64,000 nt of DNA from Isoetes taiwanensis (taxonomy: Eukaryota; Streptophyta; Lycopodiopsida; Isoetales; Isoetaceae). Where the stretch lies: positions 2,887,442 to 2,951,441 of the forward strand of contig JAJEKV010000094.1 in assembly GCA_021234155.1 (NCBI GenBank). The letters run 5' to 3'. Each line of letters begins with the position of its first letter. The first letter of the stretch is position 1. Below the pieces are notes generated by a model. It was not told the origin of the DNA and made no database searches. It saw only the letters and a program-made list of their open reading frames with translations. A program made the position numbers and the translations under genes. Below, piece after piece: positions 52,354 to 63,235 of this stretch.

Positions 52354-53870
52354 GCCTAAACAAAAGCTAAAGATAAAGGGAGATCTTTATCCACCAAAAG
52401 AAACAACGTTATAAAAATATAAGGGACAAGATAAAATTTAGCCGGCAAACAAACCATTAGAGCAATCAAACCATTAGGGCATCAAAAGATTAGGGTCTTA
52501 CAGACAAGGCAGATACTAGCAACGATCGAAAAAGGTCATGGATTAAGATAGCACAAAAAATCAAGGTCGATTACGCCATGCACGGAAGATAGATAAGCTA
52601 GCCAAAGACTGTGGCGGCCAAGTTTTACCATAAACGCTTTGCATTTGTCTTTTCAGTGGACACAAACATTGTTCAGGGGATGATACTTTGACACAAATGC
52701 AATTAATACTTGCGGTTGGATCTTTCGTATGCAATCCTGTAAGGTTTTTAGAACCTAAATAGTTAGAAAAACAACTAGAACAAAGAATCAAGGCCGATTA
52801 CACCATGCTAGCGGCTGCTCTCAGCATCGGCCAACAAGCTGCGATCAGGCAAGTCCAAAAGGGTAAATAAGCCAGGTAGATCACAATGAATTGTCTGATA
52901 CTTGCTTTAGAACAAGCTATAAACCGGTTCATGAAGATACGCCTGAATTCAAAAGGCTAAACCCGTACAAGATCAAGGTTAAGCACATGCACAGATATAT
53001 GTAGACAGCACTGGAAATGAACAGGGAGGTGTTGTACAGACTAACTATAGCCATATGTAACTATCTCAGCTGGCCAAGGAGCTCCAGCACAACCACAACT
53101 CATTACCAGAATCCAAACAAAATTGAATGAACATTACACAGATTGCAGATTGCAGAGAGTACTTCCACTGGTCCAACCAAATGCAGAAAGGCATATTGTC
53201 CAAGATCTAGGTATCTAAAGAATAAGAGCTTGAAAATGCATCATCAAACACAGAGCAGAATTCTAACACGTTTTTTTTTAAAACTACAGCAGATTAATTG
53301 TAAATCCACACTAGGAGATGAGCAAAACTTCAACATATAACTGGTGACCAATATCCAACAGCGCTAAACATGGATAAAAGGTTGAAACAACTGAAAACCC
53401 ACTTCAAACAGCCATTGTAAGACTATGCTCATCATTCAACGGACTTCTCAGATTCCTTACTGCAAACTTACTGCAAACTTACAGCAAATTGGAGAACACT
53501 TATAGAACAGGAAAAAACTAACAGAGCTGAAAGATCTCTAGCCAAGATTGAAAGCAAGCAAAAAGAAGACCACTCGATAAATGTCAGTTGGAAAAGCTGG
53601 CAGAAAGACTAGATCTACAGCTTGCGGACGATTATCGCAGAGAACAGCTAACATGCAAGAGGTGTAAAGGAAAGGAGAAAAAACGCTGATAGCTATCTAA
53701 AAAACAGAAGACAAACTGAAGAGCCTAATTGAACAGTAGTACAATGAGAAAATTAAGCAACAAACTGTATTAAATAAGATACACAAAGCCAGAACCTCTG
53801 AAATAAAAGAAGGCTTTATTATAAAGGACATTCATAAAACCAGAGGTGAAAAACACAACAGGTAAAACAT
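52354..53870. other. Interval between DIRS gag and RT
   Basis: About 1.5 kb with no convincing coding sequence. This is where a tyrosine recombinase would be expected in PAT-like elements. The short minus-strand frame at 52561-52791 shows no R-H-R-Y pattern. Confidence 0.5.
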
Positions 53871-54629
53871 TCAAGCAGTTTTATAAAACATGTTATTGGT
53901 ATTAGTTGGCGCAGGGAGCCGAAGTTGTTGAGGAGATGGAGCCAGCAAAGCTTTAGAAGGGCATGCTGCTGCTAAATGGCCTGGCTGCTGGCAAATATAG
54001 CAAAGATTAGAACCTTTAAGCCCAAACTGAAAGCCAAACCTTTTCTTGGAGGTCTTACTCAATTCGAAGGCTAGTTTCTTAGCGTCCCGCAGCCGTTTAT
54101 CATTATCACATATATTAAATTCTCCCATTTCATAGCATTCAGCCACTGTTGGACCTTCCCTGTCCCTTATCCAAACATAATTTTTCCTACTTGAAATCGA
54201 ATTGTTACCTTTGTCAATAATAGCCTTGCATGTTGGATCCAACGTCTTCTGGAGCCGCATATGGCTTTCCAACTCTGCAAAAGATTCCTCCATCTCGTTC
54301 AGAAAATCCCATTGCTTGATATTTCCATCGTATTTGAGGGCAGGAGCCCTAGCTCTCTTGCTTTTGCGCTGGATTTCTTCCTGGAGGGAAGCGACCTTGG
54401 TTTCTAGAGCTACTACGTCTTCTGCTTTAGCATTATTCAAGGCTGCAATCTTGGAATCCATGGCACCACCTAAGCCAGCAATCTTGGATTCCAGGAGGCT
54501 TTCCATAGCTTGCAACCATGCCGGAGATTCTTCATCAGCAGCCACCTTCGTCCTGGAATCCTCTAAAGAACCAGAAGCTTCAGAGATAGGCCTCTTTCCC
54601 AGCCTGAGAGGATTTGATTTTGGTGCCAT
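53871..54629 (-). CDS. gag: DIRS gag with zinc knuckle
   Basis: ATG at 54629 gives 252 aa, with an open frame. A predicted coiled coil (ETKVASLQEEIQRKSKRAR; about residues 50-85) is followed by a helical region and a CCHC zinc knuckle CYICQQPGHLAAAC near the C-terminus, for nucleic-acid binding. Gag of DIRS elements usually has this layout. It precedes the RT frame on the same strand, about 1.5 kb away. Confidence 0.75.
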   Translation of the reverse strand: MAPKSNPLRLGKRPISEASGSLEDSRTKVAADEESPAWLQAMESLLESKIAGLGGAMDSKIAALNNAKAEDVVALETKVASLQEEIQRKSKRARAPALKYDGNIKQWDFLNEMEESFAELESHMRLQKTLDPTCKAIIDKGNNSISSRKNYVWIRDREGPTVAECYEMGEFNICDNDKRLRDAKKLAFELSKTSKKRFGFQFGLKGSNLCYICQQPGHLAAACPSKALLAPSPQQLRLPAPTNTNNMFYKTA

Positions 54630-55152
54630 TGAGATACAGAGAAGAAAACTGAGTCGGATGGTAATGGCTAAGCTCACAACAAAACCGGCAGTGCAGGGCC
54701 AAAGAACAAGGCTGGCAATAACTCAAAGCAACAGAAACGAAGGATTGAATCCAAGGAACGAAAATTGAAAGAAAACTGGCCCTAAATTGGCTGAGCACAC
54801 AAACTCTGAAATGACGTTGCAAGGAGACCACCGTTTGCAAAAGGACTAAATATAAACTTCGAAAAGGCCGTGTATGAAGAGAAGGCCGACACAGAAATGA
54901 TAACGGAATGCAAATAGGAAAAGGAATAGGTAGCGTGGGGCATGATTGAGAGAAATTACAATATTAAAACAGAAAGCATTATTATCATGGACCAATACAG
55001 AAATTACAATATTAAAACAGAAAACAGAATTAAAGAAAACATTGATTAATTAAAGAAAACAGAATTACAATATTCAAACAATGTTCTCAAACAACATAAA
55101 ACAAGTAAAACAGTATTTCACATGCACCACAATATGTTATGTTCTGAAACTA

Positions 55153-57015
55153 ACTCAATGACTTGATATACTGAGAAACAGAACCTGAACTACCATTTAA
55201 CATTTTCAAAATAGTTTCAACTTGATCATCTATTTGCTTTGGTGCTGGAGGTGGCAGCTTCTTTGAGGGTCTCCCAATCTTCTTTTTTACTTTTGTTGTT
55301 GCTACCTCCATTTCAACTGCTGCTTCACCCTTACCCTTACCTTTCTCAACAGCATCTTCAGCAACTTCAGCAGGAACATCATCTTCATCTGCTTGTTCTT
55401 CATCACTGCTTACTTGAACATCTACATGTGCAGCAGTAGAATTTTCTCCTGCAGTTGCACTCCTCAACCTGGTCTTTATGCCAATTGCAGGAACCTTTTG
55501 TACAGGTTGTTCATAATATTCTTCTGAACTGCTGTCAACAACACGTGAACGTTTTATCCTTTTTTTTGCTGGCCCCTTACTAAGCTGAATTACAGAACTT
55601 TGCTGCTTAGAACACAAATCAATTTAAATGAGATTAAGTTAGTTAAAACACAAATAAGAAATATCAAAGTCTTACCTTCTGCAAAGCTTCTACAGCTTTC
55701 CTTACTGGACTTGGTGACACTTGAGCTGATGCAGTAGAACCAACATTTTTTGGTGACTCAGGTGAAGCCACAGGTGCCACAGGTGCTTTATTAAATAATA
55801 AAGCAGGTGAAGCCACAGGTGTGACAATAGGTGAAGGAAATGCACTAGTAGTGCCTGCCTGAATCTGCAAGTCTTCTTCACCTGCAACCTCTAGACCAAG
55901 TTCCACAAAAACTTCTTTGGGAACTTCCTTCAAACACCTGAAGCATGTCTTCTTTTCATACAAAAGCATGCGGCATGCCAAGTGATAAACATGTTCACAT
56001 GGTAGTGCCATACTCAATTTATATTTTGGATTGAAGACCAATCCACATGCAGCACATGCATCTTCCATGAAACCAGGCAACCTGCTTTTCATTGTTATGA
56101 TAGACATTTTTGATATATCTGAGTCCATCAATTGTCTACCAGCTTCTAAATATTTCCTGCTTTCCTGTAATCTGAATTCCAGTGAAGTTTTTAATCTTTC
56201 CTTCTTTTCCTTCTCCTGTAATGCTTCAACACTAACCTTTGGAAGGCAAGCCTCCAGTTTAGAGCAAAAATATATTTCACCACTTATTTTTTGCTTTAAC
56301 TCTTCAATCTGCTTCAGGTCTCCATCATTCTTGTCTGCCTTGGCATTCAAAGCAGACAAACTCATTCTCCATTCTTGTTATCTCGTTCCTTCCAAGCTCA
56401 ATCATCATCTCTTCCCTTGCTAAAGAGTTCTTATCTACCTCAATGGTACTAATTATTTTTACCAGATCAGTTGTACAGTTGTCTAAATCTGTTTCCAACT
56501 TACTAACCTCCTCTTCAATCAAAGAAATGTTGAAACTTAAATTGGAAACAGAAAACTCAGAAGACTGACCTGCTTTCCCCTTAAATTCAAGTTGAGGTGT
56601 TGATGTGCCTGAAGCTACAGGTGTACTTTGGCATGAAGGAACTGTAGTTTTGATCCTTTTAACATCTTCTTTTTTAACATCAATGTCATCCCTTTTTCTC
56701 CTGGACCAAACATTAACCTGTTTCTTGTAAGCATCCCAATCAACCCGATGAGCCTCAGGGTTATGCTCTGCCTGTCCGACTGCAGTTTTCCCATGCAAAT
56801 GATAATGCTACTAGCTTCCTCAATTCATTATTCGGGACACCTCCATCTCCATACAAGAAATCGATCAAGCCATCCAATTTCTGCTTCAAATGAGGGCGAA
56901 CAAAGTAGATTTTGATTTTGCCTGAAACCATTGGCTCAGACCAAACACTGTTCCAGTCATCTGCAGTGACATTTTCCGCCAGCCATTTCTGTGGGATGAT
57001 TCCTTCACCAGCCAT
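55153..57015 (-). pseudogene. RING-finger / AT-hook protein gene
   Basis: ATG at 57015 (MAGEGIIPQKWLAENVTADD). Joined open segments are 57015-56790, 56798-56350 and 56365-55664, with two single-base frame changes near 56780 and 56350, then an intron (55616-55661, donor GTAAGA) and a last exon to 55153. The middle is coiled coil. A RING-H2-like motif spans CAACGLVF to CFRCLKEVP, with spacing C-x2-C-x15-C-x-H-x2-H-x2-C-x9-C-x2-C. It is followed by Pro/Ala/Ser-rich sequence, an acidic stretch and an AT-hook-like GRPSKK. A nuclear ubiquitin ligase binding AT-rich DNA is possible. It diverges from relic B, only about 260 bp away. The frame changes could be real mutations or sequencing errors. Confidence 0.6.
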
Positions 57016-57197
57016 GAGAAAAGAAGATACTTTAAAAAAAAGCAGCAAGAAACAAAGAGGTCGGAGCAAGCGCCTTGAAGAGGATGATTCAATTTGTAAA
57101 ATGCAGGAATCGAAGTGCAATCGACGAGCAAATTGGCCTGTACAATTCAATTAGTAATAATGGATGCGAATAATTACACCTCTGACAATCAAAATCA

Positions 57198-58554
57198 TTG
57201 TTCGTCGAAAAGGCGCGCGGAAATCGAAAAGGTGCGTCCGGGCGCTGCTTCGCGTGCTTTCTTCGCTTCCGCTTAATGTCGAAGTTTGTATATCATAACT
57301 TTGTGGCACATTGGCAGAGCAAACAATTCAAGGAATCCATGAAGAGTCTTCGTGATGATACCGTATTATCAGTTGTTGATTTCTCGGAGAATTATACTTT
57401 GAAGCCATTCAACGAGATTCAAGCACAACATTGGTACAACGAACAAATCAGCATATTGGTCCACATCACGATGTTCAAGGTACAGGGTAAAATGAGGAAA
57501 TGTGTGCACTTCTTTATTTCAGATGACAAAACACATGATACTCACTTTGTACAAAAAGCATTCAAGATGCACCTCAATTGGCTGAAAGAAAATGGTCTTT
57601 GGTCATATGAAATACCACTTAGTTTGGTCCGACGGGTGTGCAGCCCAATTCAAGTCGAGAAGAGCTTTCTATCATGTAACTAGGTATCATCAAGAGCATA
57701 AGATCAGAATCTTGTTTGGAATTTCTTTGGCTCGGGACATGGGAATGGCACACATGCCGGAGAAGGAGCCATAGCCAAACTATGGCTCGAGGCGAACAAA
57801 GAAAAAAGGATGGGAAAGTGATAAAAAATAAACCGCATGTGAGGTTCTTGAAAGAAAATTTCTGATGTGGAAAGGGTATTTTCGAAGGTGTCTGACATTG
57901 ACCGTTCCCAAAGATTTGATGTGCTCCCAGTGAAAGGGGTGCAATCTCTTCATTGCGTATCATCCATAGATCCAAATGATCCAACAAAGTTAATGTGTAG
58001 ATCTCTTTCATGTTTTTGTAAGGCATGCATCAATTTTGATTGGCCTGCTTGTGAGAATGCTGATCATTGTGGCAGGTGGGAGTTGAGAAAACTAGAGCCT
58101 ACAAACAGGGGACAATGTTGAAGAAGATGGGAATGAGGCGTGAGGAGGACTTGTGGGCAAATGGCGTGGACAATGTGGATGAGACAAAGGTTGGAGAGAT
58201 TATTTTGCATCATTCACATCCCCAGACAATTATGAAAGGGTCCCTTATTATCTCATCCAATGCACAGAAGTGAAACATGCCCTCGAAGAAGACACCAAGG
58301 ATGACTATGGAAATGAATTTTATTGTGGTAATGAAGTTATAGCTGGTAACTACTTTGAATTGATTCCTGGTTGCCATCAAAAGTACAGGCTTATTCAAGG
58401 AAAGAAAGTTCTTGTCCATCCCGAGTCAGTAATTGGGGTGAGATTTCCATTGGAGCCAGTCAAACATAAGATTAAAGGTACAACTTATGCATATGAACTG
58501 ACTAACTATTGGCATGAAATGTTGCTGGAAAATTTGCCAGAGATTGTACGTTAA
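57198..58554 (+). pseudogene. Transposase-like relic B (DFSENY / SDGC family)
   Basis: Blocks in order: VLSVVDFSENYTLKPF, HWYNEQISILVHITMF and FFISDDKTHDTHFVQ in one frame; HLVWSDGCAAQFKSRRAFYH in a second (57592 on); FFGSGHGNGTHAGEGAIAKL in a third (about 57715). Then a Cys-rich block (CRSLSCFCKACINFDWPACE) and the terminal domain IQCTEVKHALEEDTKDDYGN, ending at 58552. The Asp-Glu, Asp-Gly-Cys and His-Gly motifs resemble an RNase H-like nuclease. The family is shared with relic A and with uncharacterised proteins of animals and early plants. At least three frameshifts leave it inactive. Confidence 0.6.
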
Positions 58555-58739
58555 CCTATTGTTGAAGTAACTTTTCTATGCACTAAGGCATGGACTTGCA
58601 AACTGAATGTAATCAGAATGTGAACCAGATTAAAACACAAACATTAATATATTGTTTATATAGTTCCAAGACTGTTATACTTAGTGTAAGTTGTAAAAAA
58701 CACTGTAAGCAGAAGGTCTCAAGATTCAAGATTCAAGAC

Positions 58740-59325
58740 TCAAGATTCATCCAGAAGGTCCTGCAGTGTGAGATCAGCAATGGTCCTGTTCCCGAAAATT
58801 GTGAGAAGAGTGTCCAGGACAGCTGTTTGGAAGTTGGTGAAGTCTAACAGAAGCAAGACATGTGCTTCTCGCTTCTGTTGCCATTTGTGATAGAGATTGG
58901 TAAAGTATGGTTTGAGGCTATTGAATCTCCAAACCTCAGCCCTTTTCAGCACTTTGTTGATTGCTTTTGCATGCACAACTTCCTGTTTAAGTTGAATGAG
59001 AATACTCTCTAGTTCTGCTTTAGATAATTGGGATTCCTCATCCCCCTTGTCCGCTGCTACTCCCATAGCTCGATCCATGCTTCCAACATTGTTAAGTCTC
59101 CTCTGTGCATCTGTGTAGAACATCATAAGCAATTGTTAGATTAGGAACAAAAGCATGTTTAAGAATAGGAGTACCTCTGAACTCGTGACTGCCTCTCCGT
59201 TTGATTTTGTTCAATTGGTTTCCCTGTTCGGCATTGATCTCCTCAAGAATCGGGTGCGCCAGGTGAGTTTGCATTTGAATTGGGGATATGGATTGTGATC
59301 TAGTCGTTCGATCTCCTCCCGCCAT
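58740..59325 (-). CDS. Two-exon gene, small helical protein of unknown function
   Basis: Exon 1 (59325-59175, ATG MAGGDRTTRSQS) and exon 2 (59110-58740) join across a 64 bp intron with GTACTC donor and CTACACAG acceptor to make 173 codons. The middle is a predicted helix (LSKAELESILIQLKQEVVHA), then a Trp/Phe-rich segment and FTNFQTAVLDTLLTIF. No known domain. It lies tail-to-tail with relic B. An in-frame extension upstream of the chosen ATG is possible. It could be a third gene of the same element or unrelated. Confidence 0.5.
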
Positions 59326-59578
59326 CGGAATCAACCAGTCACCACAGGTAAAAAAGGAATTTTTATCCCTGGCTATTCCCTTCTCCCCTGTTTCTGATAT
59401 GGCTCGTACCATGCCAATGATTTGTTCCTTAACCAATGATTTGTGCCAATGATTTGTTCAACATCCTTTTCTCAAAATCTTTCCCATCGTTGTCCTCTTT
59501 TTCTCAACCCAATTGGCCAATGGTTGATCTTTGGCATATATCCCACAAGCCTAGCTCAAATGAAAGGGCTATACTCAA

Positions 59579-59900
59579 TAAGGAATATTCCTTTCAATGT
59601 AATAAGGAATATTCCTTGTAACTATGGGTGCACTTAAACAAACTAAAGAATATTCCTTTGAAGGTAATAAAGAATATTCTTGATAACTAGGCACTAAAGA
59701 ATATTCCTTTCAATGCAAAAAGGAATATTCCTTTCAAGGTAATAGGAATATTCCTTGTAACTATGGGTGCACTTAAACAAACTAAAGAATATTCCTTTGA
59801 AGGTAATAAGGAATATTCCTGATAACTAGGCGCTAAGGAATATTCCTTTCAATGCAATAAGGAATATTCCTTTCAAGGTAATAAGGAATATTCCTTATTA
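59579..59900. repeat. Array of GGAATATTCC palindromes
   Basis: About thirteen copies of GGAATATTCC or AGAATATTCC within 320 bp, mostly in the context AAGGAATATTCCTTTCAA. A higher-order repeat of about 139 bp is visible (CTATGGGTGCACTTAAAC at 59622 and 59761). The 10 bp core is a perfect palindrome. Confidence 0.9.
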
Positions 59901-60542
59901 TCTCTATATTGTTGACTCACGCTTTACCAAACACAATATGCCTAGGTACACAATATGCCTTAACATAATCCATTCATTTGGCATTTGTTGATTTGGCAAT
60001 TGTTGATTTGGTAACATGTGGAACATTGAATGCATGTGGGATATTTGAGCCCATTACTAAAAAAAAGGGTGGACTAGGATTACGTCTTGGATAGTTATGA
60101 CGACCGGCCCAGAATCGAAGATTACAAGCCAGCGAGCCATAACTTTTCAACATCTAATCTCTATCCACACTTATCAATGAAGCAGCAAAATCCTATTTAT
60201 ATATGCGCACGACTTTTGTGATATATGCATGTGGGATATTGCTAACTTTGTGTTAGGGTTGTGCTAACTGCATACCAAGCAATTGGTCTCATAATATGGT
60301 TCAACCTATACATTTTACATTTGCAAAAATATTGAGGTGGGTGGATTGGCTCCCGAGGTGTGAGATCGTATGCATGGATACATCCCTTTCCTCTTCTGCC
60401 TAATTCCCAAAACAAAATCGTATGCATGCAAACATCCCTTTTATTCCCAAAATTCTGCCCTGCAGCTTCATTCCGTCCCCATCGTCTATTCCGCCATCTC
60501 CTTCACTCCTTCCCCATTCCGTCCATCTCCTTCACTTCCGCC
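59901..60542. other. Spacer before the small ORF
   Basis: About 640 bp without a supported gene. AT-rich, then a pyrimidine-rich stretch (60460-60540) directly ahead of the ATG at 60543, typical of a plant 5' leader. Confidence 0.5.
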
Positions 60543-60848
60543 ATGGCCAAGTTCAAGACCACACTCTGCAAGAACACTATCCCGGCCATTGTGCCTGCTC
60601 CTCCCCCGCCAGCACGGTCCTCCTCTTCCTCCGGAGGATCCGTGTCTTCCTCCGGAGGCCACCCGGTTACAGTCAGGGCGAAGTTCACTCCACCAGAGGT
60701 GGAGAAGCTCATCATGGATCATCAGGCTGTCGCTTCGTTGCGGGTGATCGAGTGGGTGCATGAGGCTTACCTCGACGAGGAGCGACTCCTCGAAATGAAG
60801 ATGTATGCCATGGAGGACGACCTTCATATAGAGCTGAAGATGGCCTGA
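60543..60848 (+). CDS. Small Ser/Pro-rich protein, 101 aa
   Basis: ATG 60543 to TGA 60846. The N-terminal half is low complexity (PAPPPPARSSSSSGG), and the C-terminal half is charged and helical (RVIEWVHEAYLDEERLLEMK). The region has higher GC content than its surroundings, which supports a coding role. No family is recognised. Its size, and a short helical end, loosely recall the 80-aa ORF in TE1, but similarity is too weak to claim homology. Confidence 0.5.
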   Translation: MAKFKTTLCKNTIPAIVPAPPPPARSSSSSGGSVSSSGGHPVTVRAKFTPPEVEKLIMDHQAVASLRVIEWVHEAYLDEERLLEMKMYAMEDDLHIELKMA

Positions 60849-61430
60849 AGATCAAGCCTTGTTTTTTGTAATCCCTGGTTTCAATTTTTTTGGTAATAGT
60901 CCTTGTGACTATTCTTTGTAAAGCTTTTTAATTAAATACAGAACTTGTTTTGCAATACTCCTTGTGACTCCATTTTTTCTAAAGCTTTTATTCATTAATG
61001 ACAGAACTCCTCTTCTCTACAGCTGTTGTGACTATTTTTTTTGCTGAACTATTTCTATCCTTTTCTGTATAGATATAAGACAACTCAAGTTTTTGGTGCA
61101 ACTCAAGTTAATGACAGATTTTGTCAATTAAAAAATGCAAAGTATAATTACTGAAATAGTATACCAAAACAAACATTAAAGCCAACAAGGAATTTCAAGG
61201 TGCAGAATTTATGATCTGCACACTAACAAAATATGGTAACCAGCAGCCAATAGGAAAATATGTTCAAAGTATTTTTCTTTAAATGCATCTTGAAGCATCT
61301 GAAGCATCTGCCAAAAATTTCTGGATGTTGGTCCAGAAACCTCTTGAACAATACCATCTGCATGAAATGAACACTAAACTGTTAGGGTATGTATACCACA
61401 CCAAACCATGCACCATACCATGCCCCACAC
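60849..61430. other. Downstream spacer
   Basis: About 580 bp, AT-rich, with no gene. Short repeats of CTTGTGACT and AAAGCTTTT occur near 60900-60990. Near its end, a (GCATCT)n-like stretch appears at 61285-61310. Confidence 0.5.
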
Positions 61431-61770
61431 TATCATATTCACCAGAACGAGCACATCCCACCACACACCACACCATTCACCACACACCCCACCACACACC
61501 ACACCATTCACCACACACCATACATCATAGACCATACACCAACTATCATATTCACCAGAACGAGCACATCCCACCACACACCACACCATTCACCACACAC
61601 CCCACCACACACCCCACCATTCACCACACACCATACACCATAGACCATACACCAACTATCATATTCACCAGAACGAGCACATCCCACCACACACCACACC
61701 ATTCACCACACTCCCCACCACACACCACACCATTCACCACACACCATACACCATACACCAAATGGTGGAG
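61431..61770 (+). repeat. 113 bp minisatellite, three units
   Basis: Units starting TATCATATTCACCAGAACGA at 61431, 61544 and 61657, each filled with CACCACACACCACACC-type sequence. The period is exactly 113 bp. Long open frames over it are by-products of the low complexity. Confidence 0.95.
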
Positions 61771-61915
61771 TGTGGAGCGGTGGTGGAGTGTGGTGGTGGG
61801 GGGTGGTGGTGGTGGTGTGTGTAGTGGTGTGTGGTTGTGGATTGTGGTGTGATGTGGTGTGGTGGAGTGTGGTGGTAGTGGTGAAGTGTGGTGGAGGGGT
61901 GTGGTGTGGTACAAG
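61765..61915 (+). repeat. G-rich TGGTGG tract, inverted to the minisatellite
   Basis: Immediately after the CA/CC-rich minisatellite the strand composition flips to GTGGTGGTG-type sequence. The two halves can pair into a large imperfect hairpin, and the G-rich half could form G-quadruplexes. Confidence 0.8.
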
Positions 61916-62232
61916 GTCACAAAATATATCAGTCGAAACAATCAAGTAACTGTTTTGATTGACCAAAAAGGGTACAAGGCTTCTTTAAATCAGAAATCTT
62001 TTTTCTTCAAAAAAACAAAACTTACATAGTCATAAAGTATACTATCAGTAGTATACTATTCAGCATAGTGTCATTTACACATTCCTTATGATAGGAAATG
62101 TGAACACAAATGTGAACAAAAGATATATATATAAGCCTGTTACATAGTTCATCTTGCAAAATCAGATACTCAGACTCATGATCAGCTCAAAAATCAGAGG
62201 ACTGCTGGCTGATACGTTCTTTCGGATTGGCA
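61916..62232. other. AT-rich spacer
   Basis: About 320 bp; nothing recognised apart from short duplications (TAGTATACTAT near 62046). Confidence 0.5.
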
Positions 62233-62833
62233 TCACAATGCATGACCAAAGCATCTATTAGAAATTGTCGTCGTGGAGACGGTATTCATGAGAGAACCAT
62301 TTAGATGTAATCTGTGACATCCATAAATAAGGTTAGAAATATTTAAAGGAACATGAGATGCAGTACATACAAGGGAAGACATACAACTTACTTCCATATC
62401 TCTACCAGAGACAAGAGCTTCAACATATTTGTGCATAAATCCCATCACATACAACCCACATGATGTTAAATCGGGTTCTTTGGGCACCTCTACTTCTTTG
62501 AATCCGATTAACATTATTTCTCTTCATGAAATCGCCTCTAGATACTTGACCGATCGATGTGGTTAACATTTGTGTTAATAGACCTACATATCACGAAATT
62601 TAGCAGACCGAATTAGCGAAGAAAAGCAAAGCAACAACTTAAAGTATTACATACCCTTTGATTGCTTTCTCGTTCGTCGCATAACCTGTAAGAGGATTCA
62701 AGACGTGAATTCCTGGTGCAGGTAGGATCTTGGAATCGATGGTGCGGCGTAAAAAACAACAAAGCACAAAATGGTCATTCTCAAGGATAGGTGCAAGGAT
62801 ATGATGGCATTTAGCTACCACAATCCCCTTCAT
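62233..62833 (-). pseudogene. Ulp1-like cysteine protease fragment
   Basis: Two open segments on the minus strand. The first (62833-62650) has ILAPILENDHFVLCCF, in which the His corresponds to the catalytic His of C48 peptidases (I-P-x-x-x-x-H-W), and HVLNPL, where Asp is usual. The second (62514-62400) has EPDLTSCGLYVMGFM, matching the D-C-G-V-F catalytic Cys region. An intron with a GTATGT donor separates them. Only the core is present; the Asp position is Asn, so activity is doubtful. Ulp1-like proteases remove SUMO, and related genes also travel with plant transposons. Confidence 0.5.
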
Positions 62834-63230
62834 CCCCTGATTTCACTATTTCAATGATATTGGTGATCCTTGGTGATTCACCCTTTCTTTTCTTGCTGGT
62901 AGCTTCTCTAAACCTTATATAGTTGTAAAAGGGATAAAAATAGATTTTGCTCTTCCACTTTCGAAAGGCAATGTCTCATACAAGCACACGGATTAGATTA
63001 AGATTAACATTAGAGACAAAGAACAAAGAACAAATAAATTTCGGTTACAACCAGGTTATTACACCGCCATAAAGATCCACTAAGCGGCTACTCATTTTAG
63101 AGTTAGTTGCACATAAAATTGCTATGTCGATGCAACCACTTTCATTTCAGCCGTACGGACAGTTCTTGAATGGCGTGAATGGCGTGAATTCCATAAGTTT
63201 ATCCTTGTCATCATTTTACATTTGTCGGAT
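62834..63230. other. Spacer upstream of the Ulp1 fragment
   Basis: About 400 bp with no supported exon. AT-rich, with a short duplication (GAATGGCGTGAAT twice at 63165-63190). Confidence 0.45.
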
Positions 63231-63235
63231 CCAAG

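Larger units (their letters stand above)
50521..55000 (-). mobile_element. DIRS-like retrotransposon (partial)
   Basis: Gag (54629-53871) and an RT-RNase H frame (52353-50530) lie on the minus strand, in the order used by tyrosine-recombinase retrotransposons. CATGATTGAGAGAAA occurs near both ends (50596 and 54943), and GTATTGGTCCATGAT (50589) is inverted at about 54983-54997 (ATCATGGACCAATAC). This fits DIRS-type terminal and internal complementary sequences. No tyrosine recombinase frame was found in the 1.5 kb between gag and RT or after RT, so the copy is incomplete. Confidence 0.7.

Noticed and set aside
52561-52791. Candidate tyrosine recombinase of the DIRS element
   Set aside because: Only 76 codons and no R-H-R-Y residues; not enough to call.
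54202-54768. Plus-strand 188-codon frame over DIRS gag
   Set aside because: Shadow of the gag frame on the other strand; no motif.
60360-60763. Overlapping frames around the 101-aa ORF
   Set aside because: Proline/serine-rich alternatives lack a start context and composition bias expected of the true frame; the frame from 60543 fits best.
60543-60848. Homology between the 101-aa ORF and the TE1 80-aa ORF
   Set aside because: Only a vague similarity of a short helical C-terminus; no aligned motif strong enough to claim relatedness.
61283-61966. Several long open frames on both strands
   Set aside because: They arise from stop-poor CACACC repeats and their complement; the predicted proteins are pure repeat.
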